Below, one piece after another: positions 22,475-29,693 of a DNA stretch of 48,303 nucleotides. The position numbers were made by a program, and so were the translations under genes. Under the pieces are notes generated by a model. It made no database searches. It saw only the letters and a list, made by a program, of their open reading frames with translations, and was not told where the DNA came from. The stretch covers positions 1-48,303 of the forward strand of contig CALABS010000014.1 of NCBI GenBank assembly GCA_937887565.1. Direction: 5' to 3'. Source of the stretch: an uncultured Rhodospirillaceae bacterium (GTDB lineage: Bacteria > Pseudomonadota > Alphaproteobacteria > Rhodospirillales > Magnetospirillaceae). Each line of letters starts with the position of its first letter. Within the stretch, counting starts at the first letter, position 1.

Positions 22475-24084
22475 CAAGGCTTCCGAAGTCCGCCCCCACC
22501 CTGATCGACCGGCTGGTGACGTGGATCGATCCGCAGCGTGGCCTGGAGCGCCACCGTGCTCGCACCATGCTGGCGATGGTGGGGGGCTACACGGGCGGGC
22601 GCCGCGACAAGCGGTCGATGTCCGAGTGGCGCACGAGCGGCGGCAGCGCCGACGCCGACCTGGAGCCTGACCGCGCGACGCTGATCGAGCGTTCGCGCGA
22701 CCTGTGCCGCAACGCCCCGCTGGCACGCGGCGCGGTCAACACCGTCGTCACCAGCGTCGTCGGCACCGGCCTGACCGTCCAGTCGCGTATCGACCGGGAG
22801 GTGCTGGCACCGGTCTTCCGCGGCGGCGGCGGCGCGGCCGATGCATGGGAGCGTGCGGCGGAACGGGAGTTCCGGCTGTGGGCGGAGAGCCCGGATTGCG
22901 ACATCACGCGAACCCAGACCTTCGCCGGCCTGCAAAGCATGGCGTTCCGCGCCGTGCTGGAGTCCGGTGACGTTTTCCCGATCCGCCGCTTCGTCGAGCG
23001 GCCCGGCAGGCGGCTGGGCACATGCCTGCAGATGATCGAGGCCGACCGCGTCGCCAACCCGAACCACCGCCGGGACACCGCGGAGTTGACGGCGGGCGTC
23101 TACCGGGACGCGTTCGGCGCGCCGGTCGCCTACAACGTGCTGAACGAGCATCCCGGAAACGCCTACGGCGTCTGGAGCGGCGAGGGCGTGCGCGTGCCGG
23201 CCTTCGACGCCAGTGGAGACCGCATCGTCTACCATCTGTTCGACCGGCTCCGTCCTGAGCAGACCCGCGGGGTTCCTTACCTCGCACCGGTGATCGAAAC
23301 GCTGAAGCAGCTGGACCGCTACACCGAGGCCGAAATCATGGCCGCGGTGGTGTCGGGGATGTTCACGGTGTTTGTGAAAACCGAAGACGGAGACCCCACC
23401 ACCAACCCTCTGGGAACGGTGGGCGGTGGGGGAGCGGGGGGAGACGTCAAGCTCGGGTCCGGCGCCATCGTTGATCTGGCCAAGGGCGAGGATGTCTCCA
23501 TCGCCGATCCCAAGCGCCCGAACGTCGCCTTCGACCCCTTCGTGATGGCGGTGCTGCGCCAGATCGGCGTCGCCCTGGAACTGCCGTTCGAAATCCTGAT
23601 CAAGCATTTCACGGCGTCCTACTCCGCCTCCCAGGCGGCCATCCTGGAGGCATGGCGGTTCTTCGCCGCCCGGCGGAAGTGGCTGGCGGTGTCGTTCTGC
23701 CAGCCCGTGTACGAGGCCGTCATCGCCGAAGCGGTGGCGCGCGGCCGGATCACCGCCCCCGGGTTCGAAGCGGACCCGATGATCCGCGCCGCCTACCTCG
23801 GCGCCGACTGGATCGGCCCGCCCCGCGGCCAGATCGACCAGAACAAGGAAGCCAGTGCCGCCGAAAAGTGGATCGGGATGGGCGTCAAGACGGTCGATCA
23901 GGTGACGGCGGAGGTGACCGGCGGCGACTGGGAGCGCAATCACGCCCAGAGGGTCAAGGAGCGCCGCATGCGCGTTGCCGATGGTCTTGAGGAACCGGCC
24001 GGTGCGGCTCAACCGCAGCCGCAGCCGCGCCAGCCGCCCGTCACGCCGCCCCTGCCGCCCACCGATGAAGAGGATGAGCCATGA
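22471..24084 (+). CDS. Portal protein, lambda gpB family
   Basis: A 537-aa protein with the gpB blocks LVTWIDPQRGLERHRARTML, RDLCRNAPLARGAVNTVVTS, VVGTGLTVQSR and VIETLKQLDRYTEAEIMAAV, and NVAFDPFVMAVLRQIGVALE followed by LPFEIL. Forms the dodecameric ring through which DNA enters the head. It overlaps neighbours on both sides by 4 bases. The C-terminus ends in a Pro/Gln-rich tail. Confidence 0.93.
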   Translation: MTRLPKSAPTLIDRLVTWIDPQRGLERHRARTMLAMVGGYTGGRRDKRSMSEWRTSGGSADADLEPDRATLIERSRDLCRNAPLARGAVNTVVTSVVGTGLTVQSRIDREVLAPVFRGGGGAADAWERAAEREFRLWAESPDCDITRTQTFAGLQSMAFRAVLESGDVFPIRRFVERPGRRLGTCLQMIEADRVANPNHRRDTAELTAGVYRDAFGAPVAYNVLNEHPGNAYGVWSGEGVRVPAFDASGDRIVYHLFDRLRPEQTRGVPYLAPVIETLKQLDRYTEAEIMAAVVSGMFTVFVKTEDGDPTTNPLGTVGGGGAGGDVKLGSGAIVDLAKGEDVSIADPKRPNVAFDPFVMAVLRQIGVALELPFEILIKHFTASYSASQAAILEAWRFFAARRKWLAVSFCQPVYEAVIAEAVARGRITAPGFEADPMIRAAYLGADWIGPPRGQIDQNKEASAAEKWIGMGVKTVDQVTAEVTGGDWERNHAQRVKERRMRVADGLEEPAGAAQPQPQPRQPPVTPPLPPTDEEDEP

Positions 24085-25511
24085 TCCGTTCCGCTTTCGA
24101 CCTGGCGGCGGCTGAACTGTGGGCGTTGCCCCCGGATCGGCTGGAACTGTTGCTGCGCATCGCCGACCGCGACACCGAGTCCGCCGAGTTCCAGGACCTG
24201 TGCGCGCGGCTCGGGGTGCAGGACTGGCGGTCCAAGGCGCTCATGACGCGCTCCGGCGAGCGGCTGAATGGGGCGAACGGCGTGGTGATGCGCGGCAGCG
24301 TTGCCGTGGTCCCGATGATCGGGACGCTGTTCCCGCGCGCCAACCTGTTCACCGAACTCTCCGGCGGTGTTTCGACGGAGTTGCTGGCGCAGGATCTTCA
24401 GCGGGCCGCCGACGATCCGGCGGTCTCCGCCATCGTGATGCACGTCGACTCCCCGGGCGGTGATGCCAACGGGGTGAACGAAGCGGCGAAGTTGGTGCGC
24501 TCGATCCGCGGCGTGAAGCCGGTCAAGGCGTATGTCAGCTATCTGAGCGCGTCGGGTGGTTACTGGATCGGTTCCGCCGCCGACGAAATCATCGTCGATG
24601 ACACGGCCATGCTGGGCTCCATCGGCGTCGTGACGCAGGTCACCAAGCGTGCCGACCGGCCCGATGTCCGCACGATCGAAATCGTCTCCTCGCAGTCGCC
24701 GATGAAGCGGCCGGATATCGACACCGATGAGGGCCGGGCGGCCATCCAGGAGCGCGTTGACGCGCTCGCCGATGTCTTCGTCCGCGCCGTTGCAGAGAAC
24801 CGCGGCGTCACGCCGGAGCGCGTCATGGCCGATTTCGGCGGCGGCCGGGTGCTGGTGGGCGCCGCCGCCGTTTCCGCCGGCATGGCTGACCGCATCGGCA
24901 CCCTCGAATCCCTTCTGGCGGAATTGAACAGCCGCCAGGCGCGACCCGGCGCGGCCGGGTCATCCACGGTCAAACCCAAGGAGAAGATCATGACCGTCCA
25001 GACCGAACAGGCCGCGCCGTCCGGCATTCAGCCCGGCGACATCACGGCGGCCTACATTTCCACCAACTTCCCGTCCGTCGCCGAGGCGCTGCGTGCCGAC
25101 GCCCGGCAGGCCGGCGAAGCGGACGGCGCCATCAAGGAGCGCGAGCGCATCCTCGGCATCGAGGCCGCCGCGCTTCCGGGCTACGACGACATCGTGGCCG
25201 CCGCGAAGGCGGATGGCACATCGGCCGGCGCCGACGTCGCGCTGAAGATCGTCGCCGCACAGAAACAGGCCGGTGTCGCGACGATCGACGGCCGCCGCAA
25301 GACCGAGGCCGGGATCCCGCCCCTCAAGCCGAGCGTCGAGGCCAGCCGGGACGGCAAGCCCGATCCGGCCCTGCCCATCGAGGATCAGGCCAGGATCGAA
25401 TGGGACCGCTCCCCCGACGTCCGCGACGAGTTCGGCGGAAACTTCGGGGCCTATGCCGCCTACCGGAAGGCCGAAACCGAAGGCCGTGTCCGGCGCCTCG
25501 CCCGCTCCTGA
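24081..25511 (+). CDS. S49 head maturation protease with scaffold domain
   Basis: A 476-aa protein. Residues about 60-290 are an S49/ClpP-like protease: VAVVPMIGTLFPR, IVMHVDSPGGDANG (oxyanion region), YLSASGGYWIGSAAD with the probable nucleophile Ser158, GSIGVVTQVT, and a Lys (about residue 209, SPMKRPD) in the position of the catalytic lysine of lambda gpC. The remaining 170 residues are helical and scaffold-like. The start overlaps the portal stop. As in lambda C/Nu3, an internal start gives a separate scaffold product (next entry). Confidence 0.92.
   Translation: MIRSAFDLAAAELWALPPDRLELLLRIADRDTESAEFQDLCARLGVQDWRSKALMTRSGERLNGANGVVMRGSVAVVPMIGTLFPRANLFTELSGGVSTELLAQDLQRAADDPAVSAIVMHVDSPGGDANGVNEAAKLVRSIRGVKPVKAYVSYLSASGGYWIGSAADEIIVDDTAMLGSIGVVTQVTKRADRPDVRTIEIVSSQSPMKRPDIDTDEGRAAIQERVDALADVFVRAVAENRGVTPERVMADFGGGRVLVGAAAVSAGMADRIGTLESLLAELNSRQARPGAAGSSTVKPKEKIMTVQTEQAAPSGIQPGDITAAYISTNFPSVAEALRADARQAGEADGAIKERERILGIEAAALPGYDDIVAAAKADGTSAGADVALKIVAAQKQAGVATIDGRRKTEAGIPPLKPSVEASRDGKPDPALPIEDQARIEWDRSPDVRDEFGGNFGAYAAYRKAETEGRVRRLARS
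24990..25511 (+). CDS. Nested scaffold protein (Nu3-like)
   Basis: An in-frame internal ATG at 24990 (MTVQTEQAAPSG) lies right after AAGGAGAAG, a good ribosome site that has no reason to exist inside a coding region otherwise. It gives a 173-aa product equal to the C-terminal part of the protease: helical blocks (VAEALRADARQAGEADGAIK) and an acidic linker. This is the lambda C/Nu3 arrangement, in which the scaffold is made in excess and shares its tail with the protease. Confidence 0.72.
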   Translation: MTVQTEQAAPSGIQPGDITAAYISTNFPSVAEALRADARQAGEADGAIKERERILGIEAAALPGYDDIVAAAKADGTSAGADVALKIVAAQKQAGVATIDGRRKTEAGIPPLKPSVEASRDGKPDPALPIEDQARIEWDRSPDVRDEFGGNFGAYAAYRKAETEGRVRRLARS

Positions 25512-25539
25512 TCACACCACATTCTGACGGAGAACCATC

Positions 25540-26316
25540 ATGACCACGCTTGCGGCCGATAAGGCCCGCACCTGGGAGGTCGGGAGCGTCAACGAGTTCC
25601 CGGTCGTTGCTTCGGACATTATCTACGAAGGTGCCGCCGTCGGGCTGGCCGATGCCAGCGGCCACGCCCGCCCGCTGACCGCGGCTGACCGCTTCGCCGG
25701 CTTCTGCGAACAGAACGCCGACAACAGTGCCGGCGTCGCGGCACAGATCAATGTGCGCGTCGTGGAGACCGGCAAGGTCCAACTGCCGGTGGCGGGTGCG
25801 GCGGCCACCGACGTTGGTCAGCCGGTGTACGCCAGCGATGACGACACCTTCACCTTCAACCCGGCCGGCGGCGTCTTCATCGGGTTCGTGCACCGCTTCG
25901 TGTCGGGCGGCATCGTCATCGTACGCTTCGACGCGCCCTGCATGAAGGATCCGTGGGAGCACAAGACGGCGCGCGAGACACTGACCGGCGCGAAGACCTT
26001 CGACGCCGAGGACTGCGGCAAGCTGTTCTGCTGCACCGACGCAGCCGATGCCGACGCGCTGACCCTGCCGGCCATCGCCGCCGGTCTGTCGGGCCTGACC
26101 ATCCTCTACGTCGGCGCCTGCGGCGGGGCGGCCATCACTCTCGATCCCAACGCGGCTGACATGATCCTGGGGCCGGACATCACCGCCGCCGACAACAAGG
26201 ACCTGGTCCTCACCAAGGCGACCGCGCGGCGGGGCGACTTCGTGACCCTGATCGCCGGAGACGCCGACGGCTACATGGTCACGGAGATGCGCGGCACCTG
26301 GACGCGCGAAGCCTGA
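25540..26316 (+). CDS. Head decoration protein (DUF2190-like)
   Basis: A 258-aa protein. The N-terminal half resembles DUF2190/decoration proteins (YEGAAVGLADASGHARPLTA, ADRFAGFCEQNAD, GKVQLPVAGAA). The C-terminal half (ETLTGAKTFDAEDCGKLFCC, then LTLPAIAAGLSG) is an added beta-rich domain also seen on virion surface proteins. It sits between scaffold and capsid genes, the place of lambda gpD. It probably stabilises the expanded head. Confidence 0.75.
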   Translation: MTTLAADKARTWEVGSVNEFPVVASDIIYEGAAVGLADASGHARPLTAADRFAGFCEQNADNSAGVAAQINVRVVETGKVQLPVAGAAATDVGQPVYASDDDTFTFNPAGGVFIGFVHRFVSGGIVIVRFDAPCMKDPWEHKTARETLTGAKTFDAEDCGKLFCCTDAADADALTLPAIAAGLSGLTILYVGACGGAAITLDPNAADMILGPDITAADNKDLVLTKATARRGDFVTLIAGDADGYMVTEMRGTWTREA

Positions 26317-26347
26317 TCGCCGCATTCTGACGAAAGGAGAAAACGAC

Positions 26348-27301
26348 ATGAGCGCCAAGGGTCTTTCCAGCCGTGCGATCATCGGCCGCTACTACGAGCG
26401 GCTGAGCGCGGCTCCGGGGATGGGGTGGATCGATTCCATCTCGAACTATTTCAACTCCGATCAGGACAGCGAGACCTACAAGTGGCTGGGTCAGGTCCCG
26501 CAGATGCGGGAGTGGATCGGGGGGCGCCAGCCCAAGGGCTTCCTGGAGAACGGCATCACCATCTCGAACAAGCACTTCGAGGCGACTATGGAGGTGCTGG
26601 TCCGCGAGATGCGCCGGGACAAGGCCGGACAGGTGATGGTCCGGGTGGACGAGCTCGCCGACCGGACCAACAGCCACTGGGCCAAGCTGCTGTCCACGCT
26701 GGTCCAGAACGGCGAATCGACGGTCTGCTACGACGGCCAGTACTTCTTCGACACCGATCACAGCGAGGGCGACAGCGGTCCGCAGTCCAACGCCATCGCG
26801 GTGGACATTTCGGAACTGCCGGTCGGCACCAACAACCACGGCACCGCCACCAATCCCCACGTGCTGGAGATGCAGCATGCGATCCTGAAGGCCGTGCAGC
26901 AACTCTACGGTCTGAAGGACAACCAGGGCGAACCCCTCAACGAGAACGCCCGGGCGTTCCAGGTGATGGTGCCGGTGGGGCTGATGGTGGCGGCCGAGGC
27001 CGCGGTGATGCAGCCGCTCGTCGCCGACGGAGCCAGCAACATCACCAGGGCAATCAGCAACCTCAGCCTGTCGGTGGCGGTCAACCCGCGACTGTCCTGG
27101 ACCGACAAGTTCGCGCTGTTCCGTACCGATGGCGCCGTCAAGCCGCTGATCCGCCAGGAAGAGCAGCCGGTGCAGATCAAGGCCATCGCCGAGGGATCCG
27201 AACTGGAGTTCAGGGACGACAAGCACCACTACGGCGTCGATACGTGGCGCAACGTCGGCTACGGCATGTGGCAGGGCGCCTGCCTCGTCACCCTGGCGTA
27301 A
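26348..27301 (+). CDS. Major capsid protein, Mu gpT-like
   Basis: A 317-aa HK97-fold capsid protein with the Mu gpT pattern: WIDSISNYFNSDQDSETYKW, LGQVPQMREW, TISNKHFEATMEVLVREMRR, LLSTLVQNGESTVCYDGQYF, FDTDHSEG, and a C-terminal WRNVGYGMWQGACLVTLA. AAAGGAG precedes ATG 26348. The surrounding head genes are lambda-like, so the capsid gene is a mosaic replacement. Confidence 0.9.
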   Translation: MSAKGLSSRAIIGRYYERLSAAPGMGWIDSISNYFNSDQDSETYKWLGQVPQMREWIGGRQPKGFLENGITISNKHFEATMEVLVREMRRDKAGQVMVRVDELADRTNSHWAKLLSTLVQNGESTVCYDGQYFFDTDHSEGDSGPQSNAIAVDISELPVGTNNHGTATNPHVLEMQHAILKAVQQLYGLKDNQGEPLNENARAFQVMVPVGLMVAAEAAVMQPLVADGASNITRAISNLSLSVAVNPRLSWTDKFALFRTDGAVKPLIRQEEQPVQIKAIAEGSELEFRDDKHHYGVDTWRNVGYGMWQGACLVTLA

Positions 27302-27326
27302 AGCCTCTGCCGCAACGCGCACGATG

Positions 27327-27360
27327 GAAAAGGCCCCGTTACAGGGCCTTTCGTCGTTTT
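27327..27360 (+). terminator. Intrinsic terminator after capsid gene
   Basis: AAAGGCCC pairs with GGGCCTTT across CGTTACA, followed by CGTCGTTTT. It lies 26 bases after the capsid stop and probably lowers expression of the neck and tail genes relative to the capsid. Confidence 0.7.
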
Positions 27361-27370
27361 GGAGGGTCGA

Positions 27371-27694
27371 ATGAAACTCTATGAAGTGGTCGGGCCGGTG
27401 GCCCGGTTCCCCGTCGGGTTCGTGCTCGGGCTGCGGCCGGAACAGGCCAAGGCCCGCGCGCACCGGCTGCGCAAGACCGATGACGGCTATGAGGTCGTTG
27501 AGCCGGTCGAGTTCAAGCGGGGGGAGGTGGTCCATGTCATCGCCGGGGACGTCGGCAAAGGCCGCCTGATCCGGGCGGTCGAGGGTGGACGGGAAACCGG
27601 ACAGGTTTCCAGCGATGAGATTCCGCCGGCCAAGGAGGAAGAGGTGGAGGTTCCTTCCGTTCCCCTGCGCCGGAACGTGAAGGTGCCGCCATGA
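27371..27694 (+). CDS. Hypothetical head/neck protein (FI position)
   Basis: A 107-aa protein (MKLYEVVGPVARFPVGFVLG; YEVVEPVEFKRGEVVHVIAG) with a charged, Pro/Glu-rich tail. GGAGGG lies 5 bases before ATG 27371. It sits between capsid and FII-like genes, the place of lambda FI, but sequence similarity to FI is not evident. Confidence 0.6.
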   Translation: MKLYEVVGPVARFPVGFVLGLRPEQAKARAHRLRKTDDGYEVVEPVEFKRGEVVHVIAGDVGKGRLIRAVEGGRETGQVSSDEIPPAKEEEVEVPSVPLRRNVKVPP

Positions 27695-28002
27695 CCGGAC
27701 TGTTCTCCGACCTGAACACCGCAGTCATCGATGCCTTCGGCGAAACCGTCGCCATCCGCCGTGACGGGCAACCAGACCTGACCGTGCAGGCGGTCTTCGA
27801 CAGCCGCCACTATCAGGTGGACACCACCGATAACGGCGCGCCCGTGTCATCCCTGATCACCATCCTGTCCGTCGCGGATGCGGATACCGGACCGATCCGC
27901 CGGGGTGATCGGATCCTGGCGCGCAGCGCCAGCTACCGCGTCAAGGACGTACGGCCGGACGGGCAGGGGATGACCGCCCTCGATCTGGAGATCCTCGGAT
28001 GA
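27691..28002 (+). CDS. Head-tail joining protein (FII-like)
   Basis: A 103-aa beta-rich protein: MTGLFSDLNTAVIDAFGETV, AVFDSRHYQVD, ILSVADADTGPIRRGDRILA, YRVKDVRPDGQGMTALDLEI. The 'IRRGDxI...YxVxDVxPDGxGMxxLxLE' ending is typical of lambda FII/head-tail connector proteins. Starts overlap on both sides. Confidence 0.78.
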   Translation: MTGLFSDLNTAVIDAFGETVAIRRDGQPDLTVQAVFDSRHYQVDTTDNGAPVSSLITILSVADADTGPIRRGDRILARSASYRVKDVRPDGQGMTALDLEILG

Positions 28003-28412
28003 CCCATCCCCGCGCAACGATCCGGAATGCGGTGGCGGACCGCCTGTCGTCTATCGCCACGGTCCGCAGGAATCGTGCACAACCCCTCCAGCGGGAAGAT
28101 GTGCCTTGCCTTGCCATCTACACCCGCAGTGAGGCGGTCACCGAAGGACTGTCCTATCGCGAACGGAACCTGGATCTGGTCGTGGACGCCTACGCCAAGG
28201 CCGGGGAGGGGCTGGACGATGCCCTTGATGACTTGGTCGAGGCCATTGAGGCCGCGGTGGATCTGGACCCCACCTTCGGCGGTCTGGCCGTCGCCACCGT
28301 CCTGACCAACACGGTGGTCGAACTGTCCGGGGACGGTGAAACCGCCATGGGTGTGGTCCGCCTCTGGTACCGCCTGACCTACGACACCCCTTACGGACAG
28401 CCGGCGCCCTGA
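27999..28412 (+). CDS. Tail terminator (gpU-like)
   Basis: A 137-aa protein with the gpU-type layout: HPRATIRNAVADRLSSI, CLAIYTRSEAV, YRERNLDLVVDAYAKAGEGL, DDALDDLVEAIEAAV, and a final strand VVRLWYRLTYDTPYG. It caps the tail tube. Its start overlaps the FII-like stop (ATGA). Confidence 0.78.
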   Translation: MTHPRATIRNAVADRLSSIATVRRNRAQPLQREDVPCLAIYTRSEAVTEGLSYRERNLDLVVDAYAKAGEGLDDALDDLVEAIEAAVDLDPTFGGLAVATVLTNTVVELSGDGETAMGVVRLWYRLTYDTPYGQPAP

Positions 28413-28438
28413 CATCGGCTGCCAGAACACCCGATCCG

Positions 28439-28466
28439 CCGCCCGGCCCCGCCCGGCGGCTTTTTT
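28439..28466 (+). terminator. Intrinsic terminator before tail tube gene
   Basis: GCCGCC and GGCGGC form the stem and TTTTTT follows. The T-run is the first part of the 30-bp repeat at 28461-28490. It should separate neck-gene from tail-gene transcription levels. Confidence 0.7.
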
Positions 28467-28490
28467 CATGCTCGAAAGGAACTGCAGATG
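28461..28490. repeat. 30-bp exact repeat, copy 1
   Basis: The T-run of a terminator, CATGCTCGAAAGGAACTGCAG and the start codon of the tail-tube gene form 30 bases repeated exactly at 45747-45776. Each copy is a terminator tail, ribosome site and ATG. Confidence 0.85.
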
Positions 28491-28976
28491 GCTCGTGTTG
28501 CCTCAATCGGCGCCCGAATCTACATCGGCGACAAATCGTGGACCCACGAAACCCTGGCCGAATACGACGGCCAGACGACGGGGTGGGAGGAAATCGGCCG
28601 CGTCGAATCCATCCCGGAACATGGGACGAAATGGGAGACGGGAGCCTTCACCCCCGTCGCGACCGGCCGGAAGGAAAAGTTCAAGACCGTCAAGGACGCC
28701 GGGGACATGCAGCTCACCTGCGCCCGCGACGGCTCCGACGCCGGTCAGCAGGCGGCCATGGACGCCGCCGAAGACGAACAGGACGATTACCCGATCAAGG
28801 TCGTGCTCGGAGACAACCCCGGCGGCAGCGGGGGCAAACCCACCCGCTCCTATTTCCGCGCTCTGGTGACGAGCGCCACCATGGTGCCCGGCGGTGCTCC
28901 CGATATCGTCAAGACCAACATCGGCTTGGCCGTCAATTCCGACGTGATCGTCGGTGAAGCCGCCGCCGGTTCCTGA
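28488..28976 (+). CDS. Major tail tube protein (gpV-like)
   Basis: A 162-aa protein: ARIYIGDKSWTHETLAEYDG, IGRVESIPEHG, QQAAMDAAEDEQDDYPIKVV, YFRALVTSATMVPGGAPDIV. The 'YFRALV' motif and the IGLAVNS ending fit tail tube proteins. AAAGGAA lies 7 bases before ATG 28488. Main component of the flexible siphovirus tail. Confidence 0.83.
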   Translation: MARVASIGARIYIGDKSWTHETLAEYDGQTTGWEEIGRVESIPEHGTKWETGAFTPVATGRKEKFKTVKDAGDMQLTCARDGSDAGQQAAMDAAEDEQDDYPIKVVLGDNPGGSGGKPTRSYFRALVTSATMVPGGAPDIVKTNIGLAVNSDVIVGEAAAGS

Positions 28977-29028
28977 TCAATCGCCCGATGATTGAATTTC
29001 CATCCTCTTTTTCAAGGGAAAATCACAC

Positions 29029-29388
29029 ATGTCAAAGTTGACCTCCAGCAACGTCGTCATCACCCTCAACGGCGACGACGTGACGCTGAAACCCACGCCC
29101 CGCGCCGCGCTGGCCATCTCCTCCCACTTCGGTGGTTACCGGCAGGCCATCGAGAAGCTGGCCACGATGGATCTGGCTGCCGCCACCACCGTCGTCGCCC
29201 AGGGTGCCGGCATCAAGGGGGAGGCGGCCAAGGGGCTGAGCGAAAAGGTGTACCGTGCCGGCCTGTCCAACCTGACGCCCGACCTCATCGAATATGTCGC
29301 GATCCTGGCCAACGGCGGCCGGCGGCCGGATGAAGCGGCCTCATCCGGGGACGATGAGGATGACGACGAGGGAAACGGCGAGGCCTGA
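29029..29388 (+). CDS. Tail assembly chaperone G
   Basis: A 119-aa protein (VVITLNGDDVTLKPTPRAAL; LATMDLAAATTVVAQGAG; LTPDLIEYVAILANGG) with an acidic tail (DDEDDDEGN). It lies between the tail tube and tape measure genes, the place of lambda G. The GGGAAAC heptamer at 29370-29376 near its end is in the right frame for -1 slippage. Confidence 0.82.
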   Translation: MSKLTSSNVVITLNGDDVTLKPTPRAALAISSHFGGYRQAIEKLATMDLAAATTVVAQGAGIKGEAAKGLSEKVYRAGLSNLTPDLIEYVAILANGGRRPDEAASSGDDEDDDEGNGEA

Positions 29389-29666
29389 CCCTCGACGAAT
29401 ACCTGGAGGATCTCTTCAGGCGGGCGACGGGCTGGCTCAATTGGGTGCCGGATGTGTTCTGGGACACGCCGATACCGGAAATCGAGCTGGCCTTCGAGGG
29501 CCGGGTTGATTTCTTGAAGAAGACCAACCCTTGGGGCGGCGGTGATGACGACCGGCCGCCCGAAGAGGCTCCGGCTCCCCAGGATGATGCCGGGGAAAAG
29601 CTGTTTGCGGCGTTGCGCAGGCTACAGCACAAGCAACGCCACCAGTCCAAAGGGGGCCGCGGATAG
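29029..29666 (+). CDS. Tail chaperone GT fusion by -1 frameshift
   Basis: The overlapping downstream frame (29364-29666) has no good start codon. Slippage at G-GGA-AAC (29370-29376) shifts the ribosome one base back, so base 29376 is read twice. The protein then continues after DDDEGN into RRGLTLDEYLEDLFRRATGW, VPDVFWDTPIPEIELAF and a basic end, giving about 212 aa. This is the lambda gpG/gpGT mechanism (GGGAAAG in lambda). The T-domain should bind the tail tube protein while G coats the tape measure protein. Confidence 0.85.
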
Positions 29667-29693
29667 CGGCCCCTGTTCCTTTGGAGCGCCGAC

